Below, in pieces: positions 1-12,616 of a DNA stretch of 64,000 nucleotides (position 1 is the first letter of the stretch; each line of letters opens with the position of its first letter). The stretch is from Cordia subcordata. Lineage: Eukaryota; Streptophyta; Magnoliopsida; Boraginales; Cordiaceae. Location of the stretch: positions 1,550,001-1,614,000 of the forward strand of contig JAPTOF010000026.1 of NCBI GenBank assembly GCA_028554755.1, in the 5' to 3' direction. Below the pieces are notes generated by a model that did not search any database, was not told where the DNA came from, and was given only the letters and a program-made list of their open reading frames with translations. A program made the position numbers and the translations under genes.

Positions 1-700
1 CAAAAACCTGAAAGTGATCATATATAGGTGGATGACCATATAGACATTCATAAGGAGTAAGATTGTCTATAGTGGTAGAGGGTAACATATTTATGATGTA
101 GACAACTATAAGAGTAGCTTCTCCCCAGAAGTACTTAGGACAGGAAGCAAAGATGAGAAAAGTGGGAGTGACATCTAGAATATGTCTATGTTTTCGTTTA
201 GCTCGCCCATTTTGTTGAGAGGTGTAAGGACACGATTGATGAGTAATGGTGCCATGTTGGTGTAAGATAGCAAAAAAAATAAACTCTTTATACTCAGTGG
301 CATAGTTAGTGCGGAGGGTTTAAATCTTTTTAGAAAACTGAGTGAAGATCATATTTGGGAATTCTGAGTAAATGCAAGGCAAACCAGAATAATTATGCAT
401 GAGATATATCCAAGTAAACTGAGATAAGTCATTGACAAAAATAACATAATATCGAGACCCTTTAACAGTAGAGGTAGGTGCTGGTCCCCAAAAATGTCAG
501 TATGGACTAAGTCAAAACAAGCAGAAGCTAGACTGTCACTTTTATTGAATGGTAAAGAAGACTGTTTTCCAAGTTGACAAGACATACAATCAAAATGCTC
601 AATAGATATGTTCCTTAACAACCCTTTAGAGTCTAAAATACAAAGTTTCCCAACAGGGGTATGACCCAATCAAGAATGCCATAACTGAGATGTAAGAAAG
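1..700 (-). pseudogene. Copia integrase relic (GAG-pre-integrase plus rve core)
   Basis: The N-terminal zinc-binding part carries H-x-H-type and CMSC residues (349-669 on the minus strand), followed by a DLVHTDIFG segment holding the first catalytic Asp. A frame change near 450-500 leads to a second stretch with a SQQNGRAKRKHRHILDV motif and a YFWGEATLIVVYIIN segment. That matches the second half of Copia integrases, and the protein runs off position 1 still in the integrase. Confidence 0.85.
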
Positions 701-821
701 GTGGAAGAGCTCGAAGTAGCAGAAGCAGTAGTATGGAGATAGATGGAAGTTGAAGACTGACAAGCTTAAATAGATGTCCCACTTTATGGCCGATCCCAAG
801 GGTCTGTCCTAACTGTGGATC

Positions 822-1120
822 CTACACACGACAACCAGAATTTGTGAAGACAACTATTAACCCAATATCACATAGTTGATCCACAGAAATAAGATTCAAG
901 GTAAGATTCGGAACGTAGTATGTATGGGCAAAGGAAACATGGGAAATAGCAACAGTGCCAACATAACTAACAGGCATACCATCAGTAGTATAGATAGAAG
1001 GGGTATGAGATATAGGAACAAGTTTAGTCAAACTATGACCATCAGAAGTCATATGATTTGAACATGCAAAATTAAAAAACCAAGTGGATTTACCAGAAGT
1101 AGTTGAAAGAGCAGTGGAAG
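822..1120 (-). pseudogene. Copia aspartic protease relic
   Basis: The region encodes the usual Copia protease signature ending in SNHMT, followed by the conserved YYVPNLTLNLISVDQLCD segment before the pre-integrase domain. At the active-site box the frame reads FFNFACSNHMT where the family has a D-S/T-G-A-type motif. The catalytic Asp therefore appears to be Asn. The protease would be inactive even without the surrounding stops. Confidence 0.75.
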
Positions 1121-1133
1121 AGGAAGGATTAGG

Positions 1134-1870
1134 CTAGAGAACCCATCGAAGAATATCCTGAAGATCAGAGATAGCAATAGGTGTAGAGGAAGTCTCAGAG
1201 GTGGTGGCAATGTGTTCTTCAGTTGTGGCAACAGCAGAACGTGAGGCTTTGGAGGACCAACCCTTGGACTGATTATTTTGAGATTTTCTGTGTGGATTGC
1301 GGGAGTAATCTGAATCATAATGACTAGGACCAGTTTTTTTGCAGACACGATATCTTCTTATAGGACATTTTAGAAAAGTGTGTCTAGAAGTATAGTATAA
1401 CAGTATTGGCACTGAACCTGAGAATTTGTATACTGCTTTGGAGTAGAATAGAAGTGGCAAGCACCATTTTTGACAATCGATTCTTTATGGATCGGAGACA
1501 GGTTTCTTCTGAGATAAGCTCCTGAATTGCTTGTTTAAGTGTGAGAAAAGGATTGCGATGAGGTAATGATGCATAAACGGGCTCAAAATCATCATGAAGT
1601 GCCATAAGAAATTGAACAAGGTGCCCGCGGTCTCGCCAAGTAGCAAATATTTTGCATCTTCTTCATATTTCCAAGTAGGTTCAGATGCTGCAAGCTGATC
1701 CCAAACATAGTGCATTTCTGATAAGAACTGATTAATTGATATCCCAGATTCTTGACGTATTGAGTGCAAAGTTGTAGCAAGTTTATACTGGTAAGCTCCA
1801 TCTGCTGCAGTATATCTTTTTTTTGAGAAAATCCAAACTGATTTAGCATTATCAAAACACCTGAATTGCA
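1134..1870 (-). pseudogene. Copia gag relic (UBN2-type)
   Basis: Minus-strand frames give a typical Copia gag: a TLHSIRQ-x-ESGISINQFL stretch, then YVWDQLAASEP and a MALHDDFEPVYASLPHRNP segment. A basic, Ser/Thr-rich tail leads toward the protease. The normal gag N-terminus (about the first 100 residues) is not visible upstream of 1870. A GTGGCAC-rich repetitive stretch at about 1930-2060 occupies that place, so the 5' part is probably deleted or scrambled. Frame changes occur near 1480-1600. Confidence 0.85.
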
Positions 1871-2380
1871 GACTAATAGAGGGAAAAAAATTACAAATAA
1901 ATATAAATGATGACTGGGCAGAGCAGGATGAAGTGGCAACACATGGTAGTGACGTGGTGACACGTGGCTGATGGCGTGGCAATATGTCACAAAACGATGA
2001 CGTGGCACTAATGTGGTGCTAATGTGGCACTAGCGTGGCGATGATATGGTGCTGGTTGGTGACTGGACAAGGCCTTGTTTGGTTGTGTAGAAGGGTAGAA
2101 AAAATCAACAGGAAAAAGTGTAATTTTGACTAGCACCTGCGGGCTTTTCGTAACTCCGATTTTGACGAATTTTATATCGTCGGAATCGTCTCAACAAGTA
2201 CTATTTGATGGTGAGGTGTGTGTAGCTTTTTGATGGTCAAAAAATTGTCAAAGTATCAAAAAAATATAACAATGTTGTTATGAAAAGAAAACATAATAGT
2301 TGTGAAAAATTTTTGATTTTTGCAGCTTGATGATGTGATTTCAACGAGTAACAATAGTGGCACAGGCTACCTAGATGGTA

Positions 2381-2392
2381 GCTTTGCTACCA
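2381..2392 (-). promoter_or_regulatory. Primer binding site (initiator Met tRNA type)
   Basis: The minus strand reads TGGTAGCAAAGC right next to the LTR end. This is a two-base variant of the usual plant Copia TGGTATCAGAGC, which the related copy at 57815-57826 still has exactly. Confidence 0.75.
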
Positions 2393-2597
2393 TGTCAAAA
2401 TAGAAAAGCCATGAATCGAAATAGAGACAAGATAAATATCTACAAGTATATGTATTATTCATGTGTGTTTTCTAGCAAGCTATACGTATGATTTATTTAT
2501 ATAGACAAAACTTGTCTTGGTCACCAAGAAAAACCCTAGCTAAGGAAAAATATAAATTAGGCAATACAATAATTTACAAAATATACGAGATACAACA
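2393..2597 (-). repeat. 5' LTR of the Copia element
   Basis: A 205-bp LTR, beginning TGTTGTATCTC and ending TTTTGACA on the minus strand (TG...CA). It holds a TATATAAATAAAT promoter-like box around 2488-2500. It aligns along its length with 57827-58040. The flank right of the LTR is AATCA at 2598-2602; the partner target duplication would be outside the window. Confidence 0.85.
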
Positions 2598-3580
2598 AAT
2601 CAGGCTAAATATATTAATAAATAAGACCATTTCTTTCTCCTCTTGTTCCCTCCAAACCCGTGACCTCAAACCCCTTTAATTCTCTTTCTCTCCAACTATG
2701 AAACGGAAATCAAAGGAGGCGGAGATGGTATAAAATCTTAGGGTTTAAGCAAGTAAATATCATTTATGCACTCAGATTATGAGGCCTATCTTCGACTTCT
2801 ATGTATACGTGTACATATCTCTAATATATGGAGGGGAGGTGTCTGTGTAAAATTGAAATATTGAGAAGAGGTTGTTTAAGCTTGAGAACTCTAAGTTAGA
2901 CTTTACTGAATTACTAGGAATACAAGAGTTTGTTATAATCATCTTTTTATGTGCACGTATGGATATATATGTATATATATGTATATGTATATGTATATGT
3001 ATGTATTCACAAGTAAAGAACTGTGTAGAGAGCATTTTTCTAAGTCAGATATGTATGTCTTAGATTGATTATGAGAAATGTATTAGTTTGTGTGGATACG
3101 TGTGATATGTATATATGGAGCTTTAATTGGACAAAGAGAATTTAGCAGTGATCTTGAGAAGTTAGATAAGTTTAGTTTAACCCTGAGAAATATAGGGTTT
3201 TCAGCTTTAGCTCGTAACATAGTGAGAATTCACAAGTGTTTTGTACATGTAATTGACTAGTGAACTTGTGGATATTTCTTTTAGTATATTGGGAAGTTGT
3301 CAACTTGAGAGTGACCTGATTAATTGATATAATAGGGTAATTGATTAAAATTAAGTCATGTGAAATTGTTATGAAAGGGAGTTTCTGAGGCTCGACTTGT
3401 TCTAGTTGTGATGCGCTTGCTGTCAGCAAGGAAAGAAAAAAAGGAAGAAAAAGAATCAAGACTGATAATATGGTTAAGTAGTATTCTTTATTTTAATTAA
3501 CATCTTAACTCTCTATCAACAAGTCTTCTCATGAGTTAATAATATGAATTTATGTAGTTCTTTTTACTGTTTGGTTAAGG
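2598..3580. other. Intergenic, AT-rich, with short TATGTA microsatellite
   Basis: I see no gene. A (TATGTA)n/(TA)n microsatellite lies at about 2957-3004. Short frames on either strand here have no recognisable domain. Confidence 0.6.
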
Positions 3581-3586
3581 GATAAG

Positions 3587-4682
3587 TGTTGAATTTATAT
3601 TTTGTTCTTTTATCTTGGACATGCAAATTAATTAAAACCATTGTATAATGTTAGGCAGGAGTTGTGTTTAATTGGACGTTGGACAATAGAAAGTTGGACA
3701 TATCTTCTAAACCACTTCCCAAAAGCTACCTAGATACCATAATTACCCTACATATAATTGGTTTCAATCCTCTCTTTGTTAGTCATGTCCATTTTTAGCT
3801 AGGGAATTATAAGAGGTTACGATGGTAACTTGGGCTTTGAAACCCTGTGTTACATGTGATGTGTGAAACTTAGGAATATAATAAGTTAGGTGTACCATGT
3901 GAAAACCCTAGGGCTATGACACCCATCTGGCAGATGAGATTGCCTAGTATCTTAGTATGAAATGTGATTCCTGTGCCCGTAGATGGGAAATGGTTCACCA
4001 TACAGAAGTGTGGATTGCGGGTGGTCTTCCTGTGTCCGGGTCAGTAAGAGATGCTTCACCAGACCGAAAGAGGCCTAGCGGTGAGGTTTAGCCTAGTGTG
4101 TTTGTGAGTGATGTTGAAGTATGATATATATTGTGGCCCCAGGAGGTATTATGTGAAATAATATGTAATGTGCTTATGTAAAGTGGTAAATTGTCCGAAT
4201 TATTCGATTGGTTGAGAAGATGAGAGGTACTTTGCATGAAAGGGATGAATTTGAGTTGTAAGTTATGTATTCTATTTTTATTTTATCTGCCTTGGTGTTT
4301 ATGTATGTTGTGTCCGATGGTTAGTCTTGTTTCCTCATTCTGGGACTACCTTGAGTTTGACTCTAAGTGTTCAGCTTACTGAGCATTATTTCGCTCATTA
4401 TATTATTTATATGTTTTTGTAGGGGTGATGGTTGGGAATTCAAGAGAGGACTTTTCTGGGCGTTTGTTGATGTAATTTAATTAATTTATATCACTTGGAT
4501 TATATGTAATTAACCTGAATCTGTAATAATTGGCCTTGATGGTATTAGTGCTCTGATGGAATTTTTGTGAGATGTCTTAGTTTTTGTATCGTGTGAGCCT
4601 TGCGGGCTTAGGAGGAGTGATTTTCCTAGGCTCGCGGTGATCACAGCCCCGAGTTCAGGTGGGTGGATTTGGGGGCGTGACA
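3587..4682 (+). repeat. Probable solo LTR with 6-bp target duplication
   Basis: The segment starts TGTTGAATTT and ends GGGGGCGTGACA, the TG...CA form of an LTR. It is flanked on both sides by GATAAG (3581-3586 and 4683-4688). No PBS follows it and no polypurine tract or internal coding region adjoins it, so it looks like the product of LTR-LTR recombination. The family is uncertain. The GAGCATTATTTCGCTC stretch near 4381-4396 and the GC-richer 3' end are seen in plant Gypsy-type LTRs, but this is inference. Confidence 0.65.
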
Positions 4683-4719
4683 GATAAGATCTAACTTCAT
4701 GCCTTCAAACATCATTGGC

Positions 4720-4795
4720 AACCTGAAGGAAGAAGTTGTCACAAATATCACCTAAAGGTAGAAGTTGTCACAAATATCACCTAAACGAAGAAGTC
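4720..4795. repeat. Short tandem repeat, 2 copies
   Basis: The unit GAAGTTGTCACAAATATCAC is present twice in a row (about 4730 and 4762), with further partial similarity to both sides. Confidence 0.6.
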
Positions 4796-4799
4796 ATTG

Positions 4800-6776
4800 C
4801 AAAAAGGAAGAGGTCATACCTTACTCCATTTTTTATTAGAAGGATGGGCCATTTTCTCAACCCGACAACCCATAGGTTTAGGGATTTGATACACTCACTC
4901 AACTAAACATCACTCCATAATCAACATTGTCACCGTTACCAACCAATAATCTAGTATTTTGTTTTAGAAGTCCTTCCCTTTCAAGATACTCGACTAGCAC
5001 CAAGAAGGGCGATTCCAGATAGACTTATATGTGAAACTTTTGTCTTTCAAGTACAACCTTATCAGAATTTTGAACACAAGAGAATCTTGGTTGTGTGCAA
5101 TCTTCCAGACTTGGACAGCGAAACATGCTATGTTCGTCAAGTGAAAATCTCTAAACTCTATCCCTCCGTTACTTTTATCTTTAGTGAGATCTTTCCAATT
5201 AATTTAGTGTGCTTTTCTCTTCCAATTATCAACCCACCAAAACTTGGCATCCAGGGCATGCAGTTTTTTTGCATAAAGCTTTAGAGCAAAGGTGACCAAC
5301 AGAATAAATGTGGGGAGTGATTAGACCACTGCATTGATCATAATCTCCTTTCCCTTGTCATAGAGCAAATCGCCTTTCCAATTGTTTAAGTTTCGAAGAA
5401 ACTCTTCCCATCATCTAGTTTAGGACTTGCTAATTCACTCTAATCTTGTTTCTCAAATCCTTGGACTACTTCTTAGGTAATGTTCACATTTTCCTTGACA
5501 AATCTCCCTTCAACGAGAGTTGATTAGGGTGGCAAGAAAATACCATCAATATAAGGATTCAACCTAGAAGCAAAGAGCTTAAAGAGATTTTTGTAGCAAA
5601 AGTTAGCGCAGCTAATTGCATAGAATTGGGAAATGCTCGTGCAGTTATTGACTTTTCAAATTAGCATGACATGAGTTTTTATTTAACTTTGAGTCAATCC
5701 CTTTCCTTTTCTTGATAGAATCAACCACTGTGAAGATGTTTCCCTCAAATTCCTTCTAGTGTTTATGGTAGAAAATCCCAAAGAAATTAGCTACCGTGGT
5801 GCCTTGTATGCTGCAAGACCCATAGTAGCTTCCTTTTCCTCTTCCATAGTGACTTAGTAAGACCAAGATTAATATCACCCGAGACAATTGGGCCAATAAG
5901 GTAAAAGATCCGGTTGAAATTCCTTTGAACAACAAACTCAAAAAGACCAGCAAAATAATTGTTTACAATCAACTTAATTTCTTGCAAATTCTTCATCCAA
6001 TCACTTCGGCATTCTTGAGCTAGAGAATCTTTTTTCTTTCTCACAATGGTAGAGTGGAAGAATTTTGTGTTAATGGTCCCCAACATTTAACCATTTCACC
6101 TTTGCTTTTGCATGATAATATTTCTTTTTCATTGCTCCAGGCTTTGTAAAGTTGCTTAAATAATAAAGCAAATTCCTTCATTGTGTTGTCCAGTCAATTT
6201 CATGTAGCTCAGTTTTAAGCTCCTAGATAAGCTTCTTATTATTGCAAAAGTAGCCTTATTCCAAGTATCAAGGCATATACTATATCTTTGAATCTTCCTT
6301 ATTAGTCTTTGGATATCATCAGCCCTGTGATTCCAATTCCAGGCCTTCTCAATAGTAACCTTGCATGAATCTTTATCCATCAAAAAGAGGTTGAATCTAA
6401 ACATCCTCTTAGATTTTTTTATACTAATTTTGGAGAAAGAGGAGGATTGGGGTATGGTGAGTTGACTTTTGAGAGATTGCCCATCCTACGCATTAGGAAG
6501 AAGGATTCTCGACTGATGATTGCAAAGCCCTTCTCCAAGTGGTGTAAGATGGAGCTAAAAACAAAACCCAAGATGAGGTGGCATCTTTTCTAAGCCCCAT
6601 TATTATGCGCTATTAAGCTTTTTTTTCCCTTAAAATTGGTACTAGCATAGATGAAGATGAGGTCCTAACTATTGTTAGAGTCACTTGTTATTGTCGTGTG
6701 GACAAAAGCCTTGTGAAAAGTCACTACCTCAAAGAAATTACAAAGAATAACAAGCAAAGCTAGAAATCTAGCTATT
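4800..6776 (-). mobile_element. Minus-strand L1-like LINE, 3' portion (left part of split element)
   Basis: Minus-strand frames give LINE ORF2 pieces in order: an endonuclease segment with EPIGIARFLAL (just left of 6790), a linker with NTKFFHSTIVRKKK (5787-6086), an RT N-terminal part with RLNPYIDGIFLPPQ-like residues (about 5540-5680), and a C-terminal part containing KFWWVDNWKRKAH and KSNGGIEFRDFHLTNIACFA (about 5050-5250). The RT palm with the Y/FADD motif is missing: the sequence jumps from the RT start to the IMINAVV segment past the palm. The 5' part of the same element continues at 12668-13500, beyond an inserted plus-strand LINE. Confidence 0.82.
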
Positions 6777-6792
6777 CCAATAGGTTCCACAT
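6777..6792. repeat. Target-site duplication, left copy (plus-strand LINE)
   Basis: CCAATAGGTTCCACAT here matches CCAATAGGTTCCGCAT at 12652-12667 with one difference. The pair brackets the plus-strand LINE, and its length suits target-primed reverse transcription. Confidence 0.8.
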
Positions 6793-6953
6793 GCGTGACT
6801 AATGGAGAAAAAATTCTCTCTCTTGAAAATAACTCTCTTGAGCCATGTAAGTTTTCTTCTCTATTTCCTTTCTTCTTTCTCCCTCCCATTTCTCTCCTGT
6901 TTCCTCTTTTCGCTTATCACTCTGCCTACTCTTTTTTCCTTCTCCCTTTCTAC

Positions 6954-8440
6954 ATGGCTCTCCCTAAAAATCATGCTCGCTCTCAGGCAGGAAACTCCTT
7001 CTCTAATATCTCCCCTATTATGTTGAAAAAATCCAACACTGATCTGGCTAAGGAGATCTCCTCTCTCTTTGGTGCTAAGCTAGTTGACCCTGGAGAGTTC
7101 CTGCCACGCTTGGTTAAGGCTTCCATTCTCGAACACTAGGGACTAGCTGAAGGAGTTGAGGTCTCCTTTCTCAGAACAAATGTTTTTCTGTTAATGTTTC
7201 TCAATGTTGAAGACAAGGAAAAGGCTTGGGATCTTAGGCCTTGGACGATTGCAGCTAGTTATCTCATCCTAAAAACCTAGAGAAAGGGACTAAATCTGGA
7301 TGATATTGATTTTGAGACATCCTCCTACTGGATTCAAGTTCATGGAATACCATCAAGTTTTATTACTAAAGAGAATGCACGCAAAATTGCCAGCAAACTT
7401 GGTAAACACAAACAAACACATATCATTAACCCTGGCACAAACAATAAGAAGTTATGTGTCCAGGTTAAATGGGACATTAATCGTCCTCTCCACTCTACTA
7501 TCCCTATTCAGTTTAAAGGTTTGCCAAAGATATGGATTTCACTGAAGTAATAAAGATTGAAGGATTTTTGCTCTTTTTGTGGGAAATTTGACCACCTTGT
7601 AAAGCTTGTGAGAAGTTAATAGCAGAAATTCATGGGGAACAAGGTGAACCTAGATATGGTCCATGGCTTCAGGCAAAGGCTTACTTTGACTCAAATAAGA
7701 GAGCTCATCGCCGGCGAGATTGGTTTGATGATAACCATCAGATTTCCAAGGTCTAACAAAAAACCAGAAGCCTCTGAAGGATCAAAAAGGATAGACTCAC
7801 GTGGTGTGCTGTCAAGCAAAAAAGCTACCTTTAAAGGTGAGACTAGCATGTACTTCTCTAGTACTCATGGTACTGTTTCACCAATTGATACAAATAAGGG
7901 TAGTACTATTGAAAATGTTGAAGCTAAACATCCTACCCCACCTAATAAGGAGGAAAAGGTTGTTAGTGATAAGATAGGCATTAAAAAGTATGAGACTCAA
8001 GGAAAAAGTATGTTAGTGGAGAAAAATCTGAAATGGGTCAGAAGAAGTCCACTAAGAGTGTCAATTTCCATTCGCATGATAACGAGCAAAATACTGTTCA
8101 CTTAAGAGTGGGGTCTTTACGTATTCAGAAGTTCAAAACTGAAGGTATTGGCAATGACGTTGTTTATTGTGGTAAGAGGAAAGTAGTAGATCTTGAACCT
8201 TCACCTAGTCCTTTTGATAAACCCTCATCTGAATGTGAAGATCCTACATTATTTGAAGAAGAAAGCCTTTTTGACATACTAGTGGACCAAGAAGCTATCC
8301 TAGAAAAATCCTCAATGGAAGATTTTCAAGAAAGCAGGGACTTTAAAAGGCTCAAGAGGGAGATGAAGGTTACCAAGGCAAAGCAAACCCTAAAAATCCA
8401 AAACTCTGAGCTTATGGGAGCCGACCAAAAACAACCCTGA
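6954..8440 (+). pseudogene. LINE ORF1 relic (DUF4283 plus zinc knuckle)
   Basis: ORF1 probably starts at ATG 6954. Residues such as EDKEKAWDLRPWTI and the YWIQVHGIP segment (7200-7340) are typical of the DUF4283 domain of plant LINE ORF1 proteins, which bind element RNA. A zinc knuckle follows at about 7565-7610, where the frame reads CSFCGKFDHLVKLV: the first Cys pair and His are kept but the last Cys is Val. A charged tail rich in Lys, Ser and Glu follows (7630-8440). An in-frame stop at 7138 and several frame changes break the gene. Confidence 0.85.
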
Positions 8441-8448
8441 GTTGATAA

Positions 8449-11400
8449 ATAAGCTTTTGCACGTGGAACTGTCAAGGTCTTGGCTTGGCCTTGACGGTTC
8501 GTCAACTTAAGGACAATGTTCTCTCCTACAAGCCACTTGTCTGTTGTCTCTATGAAACTAAGATGAAGAAAAGTAATTTAGCCAAAGTTGCTAGGAACAT
8601 TGGCACATCTTTTTGTGGTAATGTTGATCCTATTGGTCTTTCTGGTGGACTAGCAGTCTTTTGTCATGAGAGTGTTGATCTTGAACTCATTGTCTGTAAG
8701 TCTCTTTTTATGCATTACCGTATTTTGATTTACTCTGATGTTGTTTGCAATTTTATTTTTATTCATGCCTTTCCTAATAAGTTTGACAAAGATCTTCTTT
8801 GGCAGTATGTTTCTTCGGCTCGTAATGATAGTGTTGGTCCAGTCCTTGTATTTGGCGATTTTAATGCTATTCTTAATCAGTCTGAGAAATTGGGAGGAAA
8901 TAAAAAATCAAATACTGAAATCTTGAATTTCCTTTCTTGTATCAATAATGATAATCTTTTAGAAGTTGAAGTTAAAGGCTGTGCTTATACATGGTCGAAC
9001 AATAGCGATGGTGAAGCGCGTATTTGGGAAAAATTGGATAGAGCCTTTGCAAATATTGAATGGTTTAATTTGTTTCCTGAAGCTTGTGTTGATGTTTTAC
9101 CCCTAGTTGGTTTGGATCATTGCCCAATCATCCTTCATTTGGTTGATGTTTCCCAAAAGGGAAAAATGGTTTCATTTTGAATCATCTTGGCTTGAACATG
9201 AAGGTTGCGAAAATACTATCCTTAAAGCTTGGAATGGTCCAAATTGTCATAATCATCTTAAGACTTTTAAAGTCAAGCTTTCCAAAGTGACGGTCAATCT
9301 TCAAAAATGGAGAAAGGTTACGGCTAGGAATAATAAAAAAATGATTGTCAAAAGAGAATTAAAAACCCTTTAATTTTCTCCCCCGTTGAGTTTTGATGAA
9401 GATAAAGCTAAAGCTCTTGAGGACAAAGTCAATCATTTGTGGGCCTGTGAGGAAAAATTCTGGGCAGATAGAGCACGAATTAAATGGCTGAAAGTTGGTG
9501 ATCGAACTCAGCATATTTCCATGCAACGACGAGACAAAGAAGGAGACAAAATAGGATCACTAACCTCCTATCAATGGATGTACCTAGGTGATGGACCAAC
9601 AAGATATTGAAAATCAAGTTTTTGATTTATTCTCCTCCTTGTTCACAACTGTTGGCAATCGTAACTTTGGTTCCATTCTTGAATGTATTAAACCTGTTGT
9701 TACTGATGATATTATTCATATCATTACCCATGATGTTACAATAGATGAAGTTAGGGAGGCAGTTTTCTCCCATGGGCAAAATAAAGCCTTGGGCCCTGAT
9801 GGTTTTGATAGTGTTTTCTTTAGAACTTTTTGGAATACTATCAAGGAGGATTTTTTAGAGTTGTGCAATGATTTTGGATGACCATGTAGATTTATCTTTT
9901 ATTAACCAAACAAACATAGCACTTGTTCCCAAGTCAAGCATCCTCAATCCATTGGTGAATTTCGGCCTCTTAGTTGCTCAAATTTCATTTATAAAATCAT
10001 TGCACGTATCCTGGCCCAGAGAATAATACCTTTTATGGACACTTTGGTGAGCCCAACTCAATCAGCTTTTGTGCCTAATACAACCATTCAAGACAATTTG
10101 ATTGTCACTCAAGAGGTCTCCGACTAGATAAGCAAAAGAAAGCCTACTGTCAAATCTCATTTTGTAGCTCTCAAAGTTGATATGCAAAAAGCGTATGACA
10201 GAGTGGAATAGGATTTTCTTCTTGTTGTTCTTAAAAAAATGGGCTTATTTGATAAATGGGTGAATTAAATCTCTCACTGCATCAAATCTGTCACCTATTT
10301 TGTCCTTCTCAATGGTACTCAACTTCCAAGAATTGTTCCATCTTATGGCTTAAGGCAAGGTGACTCTCTTCCACCATTTCATTTTACTTTACTCTCACAA
10401 GTCATTCCTTGTTTGTTGGATAATGCTATTGAGAGGGGTCTGTTGAAAGGACTTAAAATGTCAAATAATTGTTTGACACTTTCAAACTTGCTTTTTGCGG
10501 ACGACTTTCTTTTTTTCATTAAAGCGACACAAGCTGAGGCGTTTGCTTTGAATAATGTGATTTATAAATACTATTTTGCTTTAGGACAAAGTGTTAATTT
10601 AAACAAGTCCCACATTGTTTTAAGTAAACATACTCCTAGGGCGTACAAAAAAATTTGTGTGAAATCCTCTGTGTTCTTGAAACACAAGACTTGGGAATCT
10701 ACCTGGGGTTCCCATTAAATGGGGTAGATAAGAAACTGAAGCCTTGGACTGGGTGATGGAAAGAATCGCCTCAAAGCTTGCCAAATGGAAAAGTTATCTT
10801 TAATCTGATGGTGGAAAAATAACACTCATTAAAGTAGTTATCCAAGCAATTCCTTCATACATCATGTCACTTGTGTTGGTGGTAGAGAAGGTTTGCCAAA
10901 AAATTGAATCTCTGGTTTCAAATTTCTTTTGGAATAAAGGAGGATCTAAAGGTGCTCATTGGATTAGATGGAATATTCTCACCAAGCCTAAGTAGGAAGG
11001 TCGCATTGGATTAAGAGATTTTTGGAGTTTCAATACTACTTTCTTGGCTAAACAAGTTTGGAGATTGTTGCATGATCAGCTCACTCGCTTATAGAGTGTT
11101 GAAGGGCCTTTACTTCCCTAATTCATCTTTCTGGTATGCAAAAGATTGCTTTGGAGCCTTATGGTGTTGGAAAAGTCTTTTACATGGAAGGAATCTCATT
11201 CAAAAGAATGCTTTCTGGAAGATTAGTAATGGTCAATCTATTCAAATTTGGGAGGATAAATGGACTGAGGTTTCACTTTTCTGAAATGTTCAGTTCCTAT
11301 CTTATAGAATTGATCCTTAGTAGAGCCAAAGGGAACAAAAAATGGTTCATGAATTATTTTTTTGTGAAGAAAAAAGATGGAACTTTACTCTTATCGATCA

Positions 11401-12616
11401 GTTGTTTGATAATGCATCTAAAAATGCCATTCGCTCTTGTTTTATCCTGTAGTATGATCGCCCAGATAAAGTTTTTTGGCCCTATTCTGTGAATGGGAAA
11501 TTTACAGTAAGAAGTGGTTATAGAGCGAGTCTCAAATCAGAGGGCTTTAATCATACCAACTTAGGGATTCAACCCTCATCCTCTTTCTCTTTGAATGCTT
11601 TCTTTTGGAAAGATTTTTGGAAAATTCTTGCACTACCAAAAATGGTTATTTTCTTATGGAAAGCCCTTCATAATGACTTACCCACACAGGAAAATCGATT
11701 TCATAGGAAAATGGTTGGTTTTCCTTTGTGTCACGTTTGTCATGCAGATATTGACACTGTCAAGCACATGTTTCTTCAATGTGACTGGACAAAACTTTTT
11801 TGGTTTGCATCACCCTTTCAATGTAAAATGGAGACTTTGTTTAGTGGAAGGGTTGATGTTTGGTTTGGGCAGTTTGCTGAGAAATGTGTTTCGGCTAGGC
11901 ACCAAAAAAGAATGGTCCAAACTTTGCTTTGTTTTGGCTTTTGGACCATATGGAAAGAGAGAAATCGTGTCTCTATCGAACACCAGTCCATTAATATTGA
12001 TCGTGCAATTTTCCTTTTGAAACAAAGTCATGATGAATTTTGTAAAATTGGTATGGACTTTGTTTCATTGAGCATTCATGAGCATCCTCACTTGGAGGAA
12101 AATCTTGGAGCTTTAAATTCCTGGAGACACCCACTTATTGGATTCATTAAATTGAATATTGATGCTGCCTTTAGGGAACCAGATCTTGGTGCTGCTGTTG
12201 TTGTTTGTCGTAACTCCAAAGGCTAGTTTCTTGGTGGTAATGCTTGGAAATTCCATAGTTTTAATGCTTAGGAAGCAGAGGCTTTAGCTACTCGTTTTGC
12301 ATGTCTTTTTGCCAAAAGCATGAACTTTACTAACATCATTCTAGAGAATGATGCTGAGGTTGTTCATAAAGCAATCACCTCAAATGGAAGTGGTATTCCT
12401 TGACGAATAGCTCCTCTTATTGAGGATTCTAAGAAGATTGCTTCAGAGATTGAAAAACTTCATTGGGTTGTTGTCAAGAGAAGTAGTAACTCTGCTGCCG
12501 ATTGGATTTCGAAGCAAATGCTTTCTAGAAATCTTCCTTTCAATTGGATGTTTTCCTTACCTGATGCTTTTAATACTATTCTACTGAATGATGTAATCCC
12601 ACAAGGAGTGTGATAA
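8449..12616 (+). pseudogene. LINE ORF2 relic (endonuclease, RT, zf-RVT, RNase H)
   Basis: The frame opens after a stop at 8446 with TWNCQGLGLAL, the start of the AP-like endonuclease. It continues with LYETKMK, FGDFNAIL and a GLDHCPI motif, carrying the expected Glu, Asp/Asn and Asp/His residues (to 9180). The RT begins near 9590 with KALGPDGFDSVFFRTFW, then AYDRVE, a GLRQGDSLPPF segment and the active-site FADDFLFF (10495-10520). The zf-RVT/C-terminal part contains FPLCHVCHADIDTVKHMFLQC (about 11725-11790). RNase H follows, with LNIDAAFREP and ILENDAEVVHKAI (12150-12380). At least ten stops or frame changes interrupt it. Confidence 0.9.

Larger units (their letters stand above)
1..2597 (-). 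mobile_element. Ty1/Copia LTR retrotransposon, 5' half (truncated by window edge)
   Basis: Read on the minus strand, the order is 5' LTR (2393-2597), primer binding site, leader, gag, protease remnant, GAG-pre-integrase and integrase, leaving the window at position 1. The order protease then integrase before RT is diagnostic of Copia. The reading frame is broken by several stops and frame changes, so the copy is dead. Its LTR and leader match a second, rearranged copy at 57512-58040. The reverse transcriptase lies outside the window. Confidence 0.93.
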
